Below, in pieces: positions 32,583 to 44,000 of a DNA stretch of 64,000 nucleotides; position 1 is the first letter of the stretch, and every line of letters starts with the position of its first letter. The stretch comes from Arenibacterium halophilum (lineage in GTDB: Bacteria > Pseudomonadota > Alphaproteobacteria > Rhodobacterales > Rhodobacteraceae): the NCBI RefSeq assembly GCF_005938225.1, contig NZ_VCPC01000007.1, positions 1 through 64,000 on the forward strand, written 5' to 3'. The notes beneath the pieces are model-generated. The model made no database searches. It was given only the letters and a program-made list of their open reading frames with translations, and was not told the origin of the DNA. The translations under genes were made by a program, and so were the position numbers.

Positions 32583-33653
32583 ATGACTGATCATGAGGAT
32601 GACAGCCCAGAAGATCGAGGTCCTTGGAACACCCGACAGAAGCGTGCTCCACCAGAGATCGATGCTATTCTCCGCCAGGGTCGCGAACGCATGGGTGGCC
32701 TGTTGCCAGGTGGGCTGCCGCCCGCCAAGAGCATCGCGGTGGTGGGGGCCGTTGCTTTCTTCGCAGTTGTCGCCTGGTCGTCCTACTACACGGTTCCGAG
32801 TGACTCCGTTGCAGTCGTCCAGCGATTTGGAAAATACACCGCTGAGGTTCCGCCGGGGCTTCACTTCAAATTTCCGCTTGGAATCGATGTGGTCACTCTG
32901 GTTCCCGTGAAACGTCAGCTGAAACAGGAATTCGGCTTCACAACGCCGGGCGCGAGTGACCCGTTTCAAAGTCCGGTCGATGGCCGTCGCGAAACCGAGA
33001 TGGTAACCGGCGATCTGAACGCCGCTCTCGTGGAGTGGGTGGTGCAATACCGGATTTCGGAGCCGCTGAAATTCCTCTTCGAGGTGCGTCAGCCGGGCGC
33101 GACGCTTCGTTATGTTTCCGAGTCTGTTATGCGTGAGGTGGTTGGCGACCGCACGGTCGACGAGGTCATCACCATAGGCCGACAGGAGATCGAAAGCGAA
33201 GCTCTTCTGAAGATGCAGGCGCTGACGACCAAGTACGCGATGGGGATCAGCATCGATCAGGTGCAGCTCAAGAACATCAACCCGCCCGAACCGGTTCAGG
33301 CCTCCTTCAATGAGGTTAATCAGGCCCAGCAGGAGAAGGAGCGCCTGATCAACGAAGCGCGTCGCGAATACAACAAAGTCATTCCACTGGCCGAGGGCGA
33401 GAAAGACCAGCGCATCCGCGAGGCCGATGGCTATCGCCTGAAACGCATAAACGAGGCTGAAGGCGACGCCGCACGGTTCACCGCGCTTCTGGCCGAATAC
33501 GTGAAGGCGCCCGAAGTCACGAGACGGCGCATCTATATCGAGACCCTGCAGGATGTGCTGCCAGGGATCGGGTCGAAGATCATCGTCGATGGCTCGACCG
33601 CGAGCATTCTCCCGCTTCTGACGCTCGACCGGGCCCGGGAGGATCAACCATGA
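32583..33653 (+). CDS. hflK: HflK, FtsH protease modulator
   Basis: The 356-residue protein has a short cytoplasmic N terminus, one transmembrane helix (SIAVVGAVAFFAVVAWSSYY, about residues 46-65) and an SPFH/band-7 domain (SVAVVQRFGKYTAEVPPGLHFKFPLG), then a coiled-coil region with ARREYNKVIPLAEGEKDQRI, all as in HflK. With HflC it forms a large periplasm-facing cage that controls FtsH access to membrane substrates. It overlaps hflC by four bases (ATGA). The ATG at 32583 follows GAGGAA. Confidence 0.93.
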   Translation: MTDHEDDSPEDRGPWNTRQKRAPPEIDAILRQGRERMGGLLPGGLPPAKSIAVVGAVAFFAVVAWSSYYTVPSDSVAVVQRFGKYTAEVPPGLHFKFPLGIDVVTLVPVKRQLKQEFGFTTPGASDPFQSPVDGRRETEMVTGDLNAALVEWVVQYRISEPLKFLFEVRQPGATLRYVSESVMREVVGDRTVDEVITIGRQEIESEALLKMQALTTKYAMGISIDQVQLKNINPPEPVQASFNEVNQAQQEKERLINEARREYNKVIPLAEGEKDQRIREADGYRLKRINEAEGDAARFTALLAEYVKAPEVTRRRIYIETLQDVLPGIGSKIIVDGSTASILPLLTLDRAREDQP

Positions 33654-34669
33654 AGTTGAAATCTGGCATTCTTGCAGGTCTCGCCTTTGCGGTTGTCGTG
33701 ACCGCCCCGGGCGCCTTCTACACCGTTGGCGAGGTCGAACAGGCGATCATTACGCAATTCGGCAAACCCGTTGGAGAACCGATCACGACAGCCGGCCTCA
33801 AGCTGAAACTCCCCTTTATTCAGGAGGTCAATCGGATCGATCGCCGGGTTCTCGAGTGGGACGGCAACCCTTCGGACATGCCAACCAAGGATAAGCTCTA
33901 TATATCCGTGGACTTGTTCGCCCGTTGGAAAATTACAGATCCGTTGCAGTATTTCCTGCGCCTGCGCGACGAGCGCAGCGCGCAATCGCGGCTCGACGAC
34001 ATTCTGGGCAGCGAGACCCGCAATGCCGTCGCCAAGCACGAGCTGATCGAGATCATTCGAACAACGAAAGGCAGGGTGCCGCTGCGGGACACGCTCCTGA
34101 CGGATGAAGAGCGCGCGCAGGACATCGGTGCGCTGGTCCCCATACAAAAGGGCCGGGCAATGGTGGAGCAGGAGATCTTCGCGGCTGCCGCAGAGAAGGT
34201 CCGTGTCTTCGGGATAGAACTCCTCGACATCCGCTTCAAGCGGATCAACTACAACGAAAGCGTGCGTCCGAAGATCTATGATCGCATGATCTCGGAGCGA
34301 CGACAGATCGCCGAGCGTTTCCTGTCCGAAGGCAATGGCGAAGCCGCGCGTATCCGCGGCAACCGCGTGCGCGACCTGAACAAGATCCAATCCGAAGCCT
34401 ACCGGGAGGTGGAAGAAATCCGGGGCCTGGCAGATGCCTCGGCGGCGGACATCTATGCAAGAGCCTACAACATCACTCCCGAGGCCGCTGAATTCTACGC
34501 GTTCACGCGAACCATGCAGGCCTACAAGGATATGATCTCGGGCGGAACGACACTTGTTCTCACGACCGACAGCGATCTCTTCGGATACCTGAGGGCAATG
34601 GAAGGAGAAACGTCAGGCACAGGGGCTGACCCTGCCCGTGCAGGGGCCGAAGCGTTGGTCGAACGATGA
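33650..34669 (+). CDS. hflC: HflC, FtsH protease modulator
   Basis: The 339-residue product has an N-terminal membrane anchor (GILAGLAFAVVVTAPGAFY) and an SPFH domain (VGEVEQAIITQFGKPVGEPI, VLEWDGNPSDMPTKDKLYISVD), plus the RRQIAERFLSEGNGEAARIRGNR segment typical of HflC. It is the obligate partner of HflK. The C-terminal extension after SDLFGYLRAM is short and non-conserved. No ftsH gene is in the window, so the complex must use a host FtsH or one encoded elsewhere. Confidence 0.93.
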   Translation: MKLKSGILAGLAFAVVVTAPGAFYTVGEVEQAIITQFGKPVGEPITTAGLKLKLPFIQEVNRIDRRVLEWDGNPSDMPTKDKLYISVDLFARWKITDPLQYFLRLRDERSAQSRLDDILGSETRNAVAKHELIEIIRTTKGRVPLRDTLLTDEERAQDIGALVPIQKGRAMVEQEIFAAAAEKVRVFGIELLDIRFKRINYNESVRPKIYDRMISERRQIAERFLSEGNGEAARIRGNRVRDLNKIQSEAYREVEEIRGLADASAADIYARAYNITPEAAEFYAFTRTMQAYKDMISGGTTLVLTTDSDLFGYLRAMEGETSGTGADPARAGAEALVER

Positions 34670-34688
34670 TACCAGGGAGACAATAGCG

Positions 34689-35000
34689 ATGACCGACGAT
34701 CCGGTTGACCTCGATACAAGGCGAAGCGCCGAAGGCCGGATCGCGGCCGACATCCGGCGACACTCCCTGAAGGATTTCGAAGCCGATCAAAGAGCGCTCC
34801 GTTTGCGGCAGGAAGAACTTGAAGTACAGCTCCTCGCCCAACCTGCCGCCAACTGGCACGAGGCAGCGCTCAAAGCGCAGTATCTGATACGGCGCTACTC
34901 GGAAACCGCCGAAGCCAGTGATGCCCGGCGACAGGAACTCATCGAGCGCACGCTTGGTGATCTGGCACGGCTGATCGAAGAGGATGGGGCAGGTCAATGA
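34689..35000 (+). CDS. hypothetical helical protein, 103 aa
   Basis: This small protein is almost entirely charged helix (QRALRLRQEELEVQLLAQPAANWHEAALKAQYLIRRYSE) and could form a coiled coil. It lies 19 bases after hflC on the same strand with GGGAGA before its ATG, so it is probably co-transcribed with hflKC. I recognise no family, but similar short genes follow hflKC-type cassettes in stress islands. Confidence 0.65.
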   Translation: MTDDPVDLDTRRSAEGRIAADIRRHSLKDFEADQRALRLRQEELEVQLLAQPAANWHEAALKAQYLIRRYSETAEASDARRQELIERTLGDLARLIEEDGAGQ

Positions 35001-35161
35001 CCAAGCTCGTGGATCAGGACAATGGGCCTGCGCGGGCCATCGACGATGTACCGAAAGAACATCTCTGACTCAATTGCGGCACTCCGCTTCCGAGCGAAGG
35101 TTTCTTGCTATAGCTCTTGACTCTTCTGGGACCATCCAAGACGGCGCCTTCATCACTTGTC

Positions 35162-36943
35162 TCAGAAAGGAAAGAACACCGGAATTGTCAGAACTGCGGC
35201 GGCTCCCACGATGATGTTCATAGGAAGGCCGATCTTAATGAAGTCCGTGAACTTGTAGTTGCCCGCACCATAGACCAGTGTGTTGGTCTGATAGCCGATC
35301 GGGGTCGCGAAGCTTGCGCTCGCTCCGAACATGACTGCGACAACGAAGGGGCGCGGATCAACCCCGATCTGGACCGCCAGTCCGATCGCCAGAGGGGTCA
35401 CGACGACCGCGACCGCACTGTTGGTGACCGCCTCCGTCAAGGTCGAAGCGAGCAGATAGACCGCGGCCAGGGCGATGATCGGGGGCATGTCCGCAAGCGG
35501 CGGGGCAATGGCACCGACGATCAAGGCAATCGCGCCCGAGTGCTGCAGCCCCGCACCGACCACCAGCATCGAGAAGATCAGAACGAGCACGCCCGCGTCG
35601 ATGGAACTCCAGGCCTCATCGTTGTCGATGCAGCGCAGGACGAGGATGAAGGCCACGGCGACGAGGGAAACAAGGCTGATGTCCGCCACACCGATGGCGG
35701 CCAGGGCCACCACCGCAAACAGCGCCGCAAGCGCGAGCGGGGCCTTGCCGCGTCGAAAGGGGCGCCCTCCGGCCATCGTGACGCCAGCCAGGTCCCCGGC
35801 CTCGATCAGGCGGTCGTAGCTTTCGTCGGTTCCCTCCAGTAGCAGTTTGTCCGCTGGTCTGAGGAGCGTGGTCGAGAGGTCGGGGCCAAGGCTTTCCCCA
35901 TGGCGATGTGCGCCCAGGACACGCATGCCATACCTGAACCCGATGGTCAGTTGCGCGATCCGTACACCGCGGCTGCGATGCGATAGTGTGACGATCGCCT
36001 CTGCGACTGTGGTTTCTACGTTTTCCCTGGCTGTCGGTCCTTGACGCAGTCCGACATCCCATCCTTTCCTGTTTCTTAGCGTCAGAAGTTCGGAGGTTCG
36101 GATGACCGCGATCAGCCGGTCTCCAGCGACGAGGATGTGATCGAGCACATCGTCACGCCTAACCTCTGCACCGGAACGTATTCCGACCACCGTCACTCCC
36201 GGACGGGTCAGATCGTCGATATCGCCCAAGGAGTGGCCCAGCCCCCAGTAATCATCCTTTGGGCGCAACTCGGTCAGGAAATCCGCCTCACCTGCCGCAC
36301 CCAGATCCGTCTGATCCTTGCGGTTGGGAAGCAGAAGCGGTCCGAGTAGCAGCAGGGTCAATCCGCCGGTAGCCGCGGCCGCCAGACCGACCGGTGTGAT
36401 TTCCAGAATTGAGAAGGGCGCCAGCCCGATCTCTCTGGCAACGCCATCGACCAGCAGATTGGTCGAGGTTCCGATCAGCGTGCAGGTCCCGCCGAGCACC
36501 GCCATGTAAGAGAGCGGGATCAACAGACGCGTCGCTGCGACGCCGAGGCTTTGGGCCAGTCGTATGGCGACCGGGATCAGTACCAGCACGACAGGTGTGT
36601 TGTTCATGAGCGCCGAGGCCACGAGGGTCGAAGCCAGAAACACGCCGGTAGCCGCAATGGGACGCTGGCCGGCGGCGGCGACGACACGATTTGCCAGTGC
36701 ATCGAGCAGCCCGGTGCGCACGAGGGCGCCGCTGAGGATAAACATCGCGGCGATCGTGATCGGTGCGGGATTCGAAAAAACCGACAGAACAGTGTCTTGA
36801 GGCACCAGTCCAAAAACGACAAACAATGCCGCGACCGCTGCGGCCGTCACCTCGGGGGCGAACCGCTCGTAAAGGAAACCTGCGAAGAGAACCAAGAGAA
36901 GCGCGAGCGCAAGATAAGGCTCATAGGGGATCAGATGTGTCAT
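35162..36943 (-). CDS. SLC13-family permease with two RCK_C domains
   Basis: The 593-residue protein has about twelve membrane helices in two halves (YLALALLLVLFAGFLYERF...; SALMNNTPVVLVLIPVAI with the conserved NNTP loop; later TEAVTNSAVAVVVTPLAI) around a central soluble part of about 150 residues holding two TrkA-C (RCK_C) units (VTVVGIRSGAEVRRDDVLDHIL). This is the DASS/ArsB-like permease type found in CitT/YbhI relatives and in sulfur- or anion-transport genes. Substrate cannot be read from sequence. The ATG at 36943 follows GGAGAA; the open frame upstream is not coding. Confidence 0.85.
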   Translation of the reverse strand: MTHLIPYEPYLALALLLVLFAGFLYERFAPEVTAAAVAALFVVFGLVPQDTVLSVFSNPAPITIAAMFILSGALVRTGLLDALANRVVAAAGQRPIAATGVFLASTLVASALMNNTPVVLVLIPVAIRLAQSLGVAATRLLIPLSYMAVLGGTCTLIGTSTNLLVDGVAREIGLAPFSILEITPVGLAAAATGGLTLLLLGPLLLPNRKDQTDLGAAGEADFLTELRPKDDYWGLGHSLGDIDDLTRPGVTVVGIRSGAEVRRDDVLDHILVAGDRLIAVIRTSELLTLRNRKGWDVGLRQGPTARENVETTVAEAIVTLSHRSRGVRIAQLTIGFRYGMRVLGAHRHGESLGPDLSTTLLRPADKLLLEGTDESYDRLIEAGDLAGVTMAGGRPFRRGKAPLALAALFAVVALAAIGVADISLVSLVAVAFILVLRCIDNDEAWSSIDAGVLVLIFSMLVVGAGLQHSGAIALIVGAIAPPLADMPPIIALAAVYLLASTLTEAVTNSAVAVVVTPLAIGLAVQIGVDPRPFVVAVMFGASASFATPIGYQTNTLVYGAGNYKFTDFIKIGLPMNIIVGAAAVLTIPVFFPF

Positions 36944-37077
36944 TCCGGGTTCTCCAGTGGATTGACGGCGGAGGAGGTTCTGACGTCGCGCAATATGTGG
37001 TCCGTCGTTCTGGCTCTGCTCCAAAAACCGGCGCAGGGCGCTCCTGGATCGGCTGCCACGGATCGGATTTGCAGCAG

Positions 37078-37950
37078 TCATTGTTTGATTGCCGCGTGGC
37101 GCACCTCTACCGTCAAGCTTAGCAGAGCGTTTCCCGGCCCCGTGAAGCTCCCGGCGACCGGGACGACCTGATGAATGCCGCGGGCTACGGCGACGGGAAT
37201 GAGGTTCTTTGATCCGACGCTTTGGTTCGTCGGGTCGAACGCGACCCACCCGGCACCGGGAATGAAGACTTCGGCCCAAGCATGGGTAGAACCCGCCCCT
37301 TCGGACCCGACAAGGCGCGTTTCGGGATCAAAGAGGTAGCCGGAAACGATGCGGACCCCGAAGCTGAGCATGCGCGCGGCTTCGGCAAACAACACCGCAA
37401 AGTCACGGCATGAGCCCCAACCGCGGGAAAGTGTTTCCAGCGGCGACTGTGTCCCTTCCATCTCTCGCCCCTGATATGCGATCTGCGTCGACACCCCGTT
37501 GGCGATATCCTTGAGCAGAGACAACGTATCCGTGGGGCGCTTAAGGATGAAGGCCTCGACCCAGCTGGAAAACTTGCCGTCAGGGTCGGGATATTGTGGT
37601 GCCGTCAGGGCGCCGAGGTCGGCCCAATCGTCGCCTGAATAAAGGAAGGGAAAGCTGATTGCCTCCGCCGCTATGGCGAATACCGGCCAGACCGCGGCGG
37701 TCAGATCGACCGTTGCACGGCTTTCGATGATCAGATGGTCGCTTGGCTGATTAAACTGTGCCGTGGCGACCGCATTGCCCGCAACGTCATGGGCCCAGGT
37801 GATATCGGCATGGGGCGTGAGGGTGATCTCATGCGACACCAGCCGCAGGTCCCGGGCTTCGCGCGGGCGCAGCATCATCCGATGAGGTCCAAGCAGAACG
37901 GGTTCGCCGTAGCGGTATTCGGTCTTGTGATAGGTCGTCAGCGTGGTCAC
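37078..37950 (-). CDS. transglutaminase family protein
   Basis: The 290-residue protein starts with the bacterial transglutaminase N-terminal beta-sandwich ([38 protein letters not shown]) and contains the catalytic triad: Cys in [12 protein letters not shown], His in [10 protein letters not shown], Asp in WVAFDPTNQ. No signal peptide is present. It is the full-length type, unlike the secreted short form at 31181. It lies between the permease and the glucan synthase on the same strand. Related proteins are protease-like or act on peptides; the substrate is not known. Confidence 0.87.
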   Translation of the reverse strand: MTTLTTYHKTEYRYGEPVLLGPHRMMLRPREARDLRLVSHEITLTPHADITWAHDVAGNAVATAQFNQPSDHLIIESRATVDLTAAVWPVFAIAAEAISFPFLYSGDDWADLGALTAPQYPDPDGKFSSWVEAFILKRPTDTLSLLKDIANGVSTQIAYQGREMEGTQSPLETLSRGWGSCRDFAVLFAEAARMLSFGVRIVSGYLFDPETRLVGSEGAGSTHAWAEVFIPGAGWVAFDPTNQSVGSKNLIPVAVARGIHQVVPVAGSFTGPGNALLSLTVEVRHAAIKQ

Positions 37951-38022
37951 GTTAGGTGCCTTTCGGCTGCAATGCGGTCACCCGGCGTCGGGTCGATTGA
38001 GTGGCGACGGTTGGTCAAGCGG

Positions 38023-41000
38023 TCAGTCGGGCGGGATCGGGAGCGCAGAACTGTCGATTTCGGCTGCCGTCTCGGTCGACACAAGGGGGCCGAGAGCCAG
38101 GTTCAGGTCGTGAGATCCGCCGTCGAGCGGCAGGAACACCACAGGCCCGGCCATAATGGGGTGGCCATCCAGCGTCGCCCTCGGATGATCCGCTCTCTCG
38201 ATCTGGACCCTGCACGACGTGCCCGCCACCCTCAGCGTCATGGAAAACCCCGGCCAGTCGGGTGGTATGGTGGGGGCGATCCGCAGGTGGTCGCCGGTCC
38301 GGGTCACGCCGAGGATGCCTTCGACGGCCGCGCGGTGCATCCACGCGGCCGAGCCCGTGTACCAGCTCCAGCCGCCGCGTCCGATATGCGGTGCAACGGA
38401 ATAGACATCGGCGGCCACGGCGTAGGGTTCTGTCCTGTAGCGCTGTACGTCCTCAGGCGTCCGGGCGTGATTGATCGGATTGAGCATCGCGAAAAGCTCC
38501 GCAGCGCGCGCTCCATTCCCCAGTTGCGCCCAGGCCAGAATGGCCCACATCGCGGCATGGCTGTACTGCCCGCCATTCTCGCGCAGCCCCGGCGGATAGC
38601 CGGCGATGTAGCCCGGATCCTGCGAGCCCGAGTCGGGACCGATCCCGAAGGGCGGCGTGAACAGCCGCGCCAGATCGTTTTCGCGATCGACCAGAAGGCT
38701 GTCGACGGACTCCATCGCGCGCCGCGCGCGGTCGGGATCTGCCTGTCCGGACAACACCGCCCAGCTTTGCGGGATCGAGTCGATGCAACAGGCCGGAGAG
38801 CCGGCCGCTCCCAGCCATGTTCCGTCATCGAAGGTCGCGCGGCGGTACCAGTCCCCATCCCAGGCATGGGTCTCCATGGAGAGGCGCAGCGTTTCGGCCT
38901 GCTCGCGCCAGCGCTGTGCCCGAGCCGGATCGCGCTTTTCCGCAAGCGGCACGAAGGCGCCGAGCGTCTGCAGCAGCAGCCAGCCCAGCCAGACGCTTTC
39001 GCCGCGGCCGGCGGCGCCGACGCGGTTCATCCCGTCGTTCCAGTCACCACTGCCGATGAGCGGCAGGCCGTGCCGCCCGGTCGGGCTTAGTGCCCGGTCC
39101 AGCCCCAGGGCGCAGTGATCGAAGAGCGACGCGCCGAGGTCCGCATCGTCGGGCAGGAAGAACGCGTCGTGCTCGGTCTCTCCGAGGCGATGTCCTTCGA
39201 GGAAGGGCACCTGTTCGTCCAGTATCGCCCTATCGCCCGTACTCGTCACATAGGCGGCGACAGCATGACCGAGCCAAACGCAATCGTCGGAAATACGCGT
39301 CCGCACCCCCTGGCCGGTGTGCGGCAGCCACCAGTGCTGCACATCGCCTTCCGGGAACTGGCGGGCGGCGACCCGCAGCAGATGCGCGCGGGTGCGGTCG
39401 GGGCGCGTCAGCATGAAGGCCATGTTGTCCTGCAGCTGGTCGCGGAACCCGTAGGCGCCGCTTGCCTGGTAGAAGGCCGCACGCGCCTCGATCCGGCAGG
39501 CGAGCGCCTGATAGGGCAGCCAGCCGTTGACCATGATATCCATCGCCCGGTCCGGCGTCTCGATCCGGAGATCGCCCAGCGTGTCGTCCCAATAGGTCTG
39601 TACTGCGGCCAGTTCGGCCTGCATGTCGGCGGACCGCAGCTTTCTCAGCAGGGGCACGACCGCCGCCGCGTCTGCGCATTGGCCGAGGAGATGGACGAGC
39701 TCAATGCTCTCGCCAGGGGCCAGGGTCAGGGTCTTCATCATCGCGAGGCAGGGATCGAGCCCCGCTCCGACCCGCCCCGACATGACGGCGCCCCGGCGTA
39801 GTGCGGCGGGATCGGCATGGCTGCCGCCCGAGCCCAGAAATTCGGTGCGATCTCCTGTCCAGGCCTCGGCCGGACCGGAAGGCGCGCTGAGCGCCGCGAA
39901 CATCACCCGGCCGGGAAAGGCGGTGTTCCACGGACTCTGAACCAGAAGCGCGCCGGTTTCCGGCTCGTGCGAGGTCACGAGGAACGGGGCCGAGGCGGCG
40001 CGCGATTGACCCATGACGGGTTCGCTATAGGCGACGACGCTCAACCTCCGGGGCTGCGTCCCGTTATTGCGCAGGAACAGCCGCGAGACCCTGACCGGAT
40101 CGGCGCGCGGCACGAACTGGACCAATTCGCAGTCGATGCCATTCGCCTGGTGCTCGAACCGGCTGTAGCCGAAGCCGTGGCGCACGATGTGCGGACCGGC
40201 CCCTGCAGAAAGCGGCAGAGGGCGCGCAGTCGGTGAAAACAACACGCCGCTGTCGTCGTCTCGGATGTAGATTGCCTCGCCCGGAGGGTCTGCCACAGCA
40301 TCATTGGACCAGGGCGTTAGCTGGTTGTCGCGGCTGTTCTCGGCCCAGGTAAAACCGCTGCCGCTGGCCGACACCTGGAATCCGAAGTCCGGATTGGCGA
40401 TCACGTTGATCCATGGGGCAGGCGTGCTGTCCGGTGGGCCAAGGCGGATGACATATTCTCGTCCCTCCCGGTCGAACCCGCCTGTGCCATTGTAGAACTC
40501 GAGGTTCGGGCGGTCGGATGGCGGCCTGGCCTCGTCCCGCTGCGGGGCGGTTCTGTCACGTCTGTTCGCGCGCAGTCGGAGCGCATTGGCGGGTTGCGGG
40601 GTGGGGCCAATCTGTCGCGTGTCTGCGGTCATGGTGTCAGCCGTAACAGGATCGGCAAGAAGGGCGTCGAGCTGTTCGCCGATCATGCCGCGCCGGGCCA
40701 GCATCACAACCCGCGCCGCAGCCAGGAGAAGCGCTCGCGTATCTGGTGCGATCAGGTCGGAGCGCAGCGCAAACACGGCGCCCCGGGCCGGTCGCGTGTC
40801 GTCGCCGGGACGGGAATGGCTGCTGCGCAAGGCGATGTCGATGGCGGTCTGCAGATCCTTGACATAGGAGGCCGGGTGCTCGTTGAGGATCACCAGATCG
40901 ACCGCAAGCTGCCTTCCCAGCCAGTACTCATGGGCCTGTAGCAAGGCACGAACCTGTCCGATATCGGCGGGATCGTCGATGCGCAGCACCACGATCGGCA

Positions 41001-44000
41001 AATCGCCGGAAATCGCGAGCGGCCAAAGGCCGGATTGACGTCCGGCGCCCCGTAACAAGGTGGCAGACGGCAGGCGGAATCGGCGATCATGATAGAGGAC
41101 AGGGGCGGCGAGGCGTTGGAAGTCGGCGGCTTCGGTCGGCGAGATGCCTAGATGGCGCAGTTGCACCTGAGCCTGGGTCCAGGCCAGGGTCCGTGCGCGG
41201 TCATAGGCGCTGCGGTCGTGATGCCGGTCGATCAGATCCATCAGCGCTTCGCGGCTGTCGGCAGCCACCATCCAGACCAGGATCCGTGCGGTGCGCCCAG
41301 GCGCGATCAGGAGCCGGTTGCGCAGTGCGAAAACCGGATCCAACACCGTGCCCGTGGTTCCGGCGAGAGGCGCCGGATCGGTTATGGCGCGCGGCTGGGC
41401 CTGGTCATGATCGCGGCCGAAAGCGCCGTTGCGATCACTGTCATATTGCAGCGGCGCGACGGTCGTCCCCTCGACCACGGAGAACTGCGCCACCCAGATT
41501 TCCGGTTCCTCCGGGCTGCGCCGCCTGCGCCATGCAATCAACGCGCCGTATTCGGGCAGGAACTCGGTCTGAACGAACATCCGCGAGAAGGCCGGGTGCG
41601 CCTGCTCGGAGGCCGGATCCGCCAGCGTCAATTCGACGTAGGAGGTTACATCCAGTTCCCGGGGTTTGCGCCCGCCATTGGTCACCGACAGGCGTCGCAC
41701 CTCCGCATCCGCCTCGCCCGAGACGAGAATATCCAGCACCGCTTCGAGCTGGCCGGTCCGGGCGGTGAAGGTCGCGTGATCCTCGAAGAACTGCACGTCC
41801 TGCGCGTCGGCGGTATCAGGCGCGCCAGGTCCGAACCTCTGGTCAGAGCCGTCCGAGAGATTCCGGATGTGGAGGATGGCGCCATGCGGATCCCGGGTCG
41901 CGTCCTCGCGCCAGCGGGTGAGCGCAATATCGCCCCAGCGGCTGTAACTCCCGCCCGTGGCGGTCAGCATAACCGCGTAGCGTCCATTCGACATGAGATG
42001 GGTGACCGGGGGGCCGCCCGGGCGGCCGGCAATCCGGCGGCCCCGGTCCGCTTCGGACGGCGTCGGACCGCCGGGCCTGGCGTCCTCAAGCGGCGGCAAG
42101 GCGCGGTCGATATCGCGCGGCAGCCGTTCCTGGAGCAGCAGTTCGCTGGCATGGATCATCGGTTCATGGTGGAACCTCTGGCGCATCAGGCCGCCGGTCA
42201 GGGCGTTGGCGATGGCCACGATGGTCATCCCCTGATGATGGGCCATGTAGCTTTGCACCACGGCAACGCGGCGGCCCGGCAGCACACGGTCGGGGGTGAA
42301 GTCGAGTGCTTCATAGAAGCCACAGAGCCCAAGCCCACCTATAGCCTCCAGGTCCTCGTAGTTCCGCCGTGCAGCACCGGGATTCAGCATCGCGGCCAGC
42401 CCGGTCGCATAGGGCGCGATCACCAGATCCCCGGCAAGTCCGCGCTTGAGCCCAAGCCCGGGCACACCGAAGGTGGAATACTGGTAGTTGAAATCCACAT
42501 CCCGTGCGTTGAAGCCGGATTCCGAAATGCCCCAAGGGACGCCTTGCGCCCGTCCGTAGGCGATCTGTCTCTCGACGACCAGTCGACAGGTGTGACCCAG
42601 CTGACCGCCTTCGGGTTCTTGCATCACCAGTCCAGGCATCAGGTATTCGAACATCGAGCCGGCCCAGGAGACGAGAACGGCGCCGCCACGGGTTGCGGTG
42701 ACCGTCCGCCCCAGACGGAACCAGTGACGTAGCGGCAGATCCTGTTTGGCGACGGCGAAGAGACTGGCCAGACGCGCCTCGGAGGCCAGGAGGTCATAGC
42801 AGGACGGATCGAGACTGTTCTCGTGGACCGAGTAGCCGATGGACAGCAGCTTGCGCTCGGGGTCGAGCAGGAAGCCGAAATCCATGTCCACTGCGAGCCC
42901 GCGGGCCTGCGCCCCCAGCCGACGCAATTCCGCGGCCAGAGCGGCATGGTCGGCCTCAGTTGACGCGGCATCTGTCGCGGCTTCGGCCAAGCCGGCGCGA
43001 AGCAAGGACAGCCATCGGGGCGCATGCGGGGGCATAGCCGCCGGAGGCGGAGTGGCGTGTTCGGCCTTGGCCGCCAGGCGTTGCAGGAAGGGCCAGTTCA
43101 CTTCAGCCTGTTTCAGGCCATCGCGCAGCGATCCGATCGCCTCGGAGCAGGAGTCACTGAGCGGGGACATTAACCGCTCTGCGTCACGCTCCACCAGGTC
43201 AAGAAGATCGGTCAGCCCCTGAGATCTCTGACGTGGCGTCGCGCCGGAATGCGCGGCCCAGTCCTCGCAGGCGTTGGCCAGTGCGATCAGGTGGCCGGCC
43301 AGATTGCCGCTGTCCACCGACGAGACATAGGGCGGGTCGAGAACCCTGCCGTCTCGCGTGTCGTACCAGTTGTAGAAATGCCCCTTTACCCGCGGCAGCG
43401 CTTGCATCGTGCCAAGGGTCGCGGCAATCCGGCTGGCCGCCTGACGCAGGCCGATCCAGCCGAAATCGCGGGCTGTGACAGTGGACAGAAGATAAAGCCC
43501 CATATTTGTGGGCGAAGTTCTGTGCGCGAGCGTCGCGTGTGGCTGCTCCTGAAAGTTGTCGGGGGGCAGATGGCTGTCTTCTGGCGTGACGAAGGTCTCG
43601 AAATAGTGCCATGTCCTGCGTGCGATCAGGCGCAGTTCCTGGGCGTCCTGCGGGGTAAGGGCGGCGTCGGGTTGTGCGCGGGAAGGCTGACTGACCCGAA
43701 AGGCGATGAGCGGCGCGGCAAGCCAGAGGGCTGCAAAGGGCAGGATCAGGGGGAGCGCACCGGGGGCGGCCAAGCCGGCCAGGCCTGTGGTCGACAGTCC
43801 CAGCAGGATCCCCGGCGCCATGGCACGGGAAAATCCCCGCAGATCGGGGCGCGGAGCGGCCGAGACCGAGGCCGCCGTGGTCCATTCCAGGAGATGCCGC
43901 CGTGAAACCGTCAATCGCCAGAGTGTGCGGGCGATGGCATCGAGCGCGCGCCAGGCGGCGTCGGCGAGAAAGCTGACCGCCAGCCCGGTTTGCAGCACGG

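Noticed and set aside
37735-42732. Long plus-strand frames opposite the glucan synthase and transglutaminase
   Set aside because: They are shadows of large GC-rich genes with intact families; no ribosome-binding sites.
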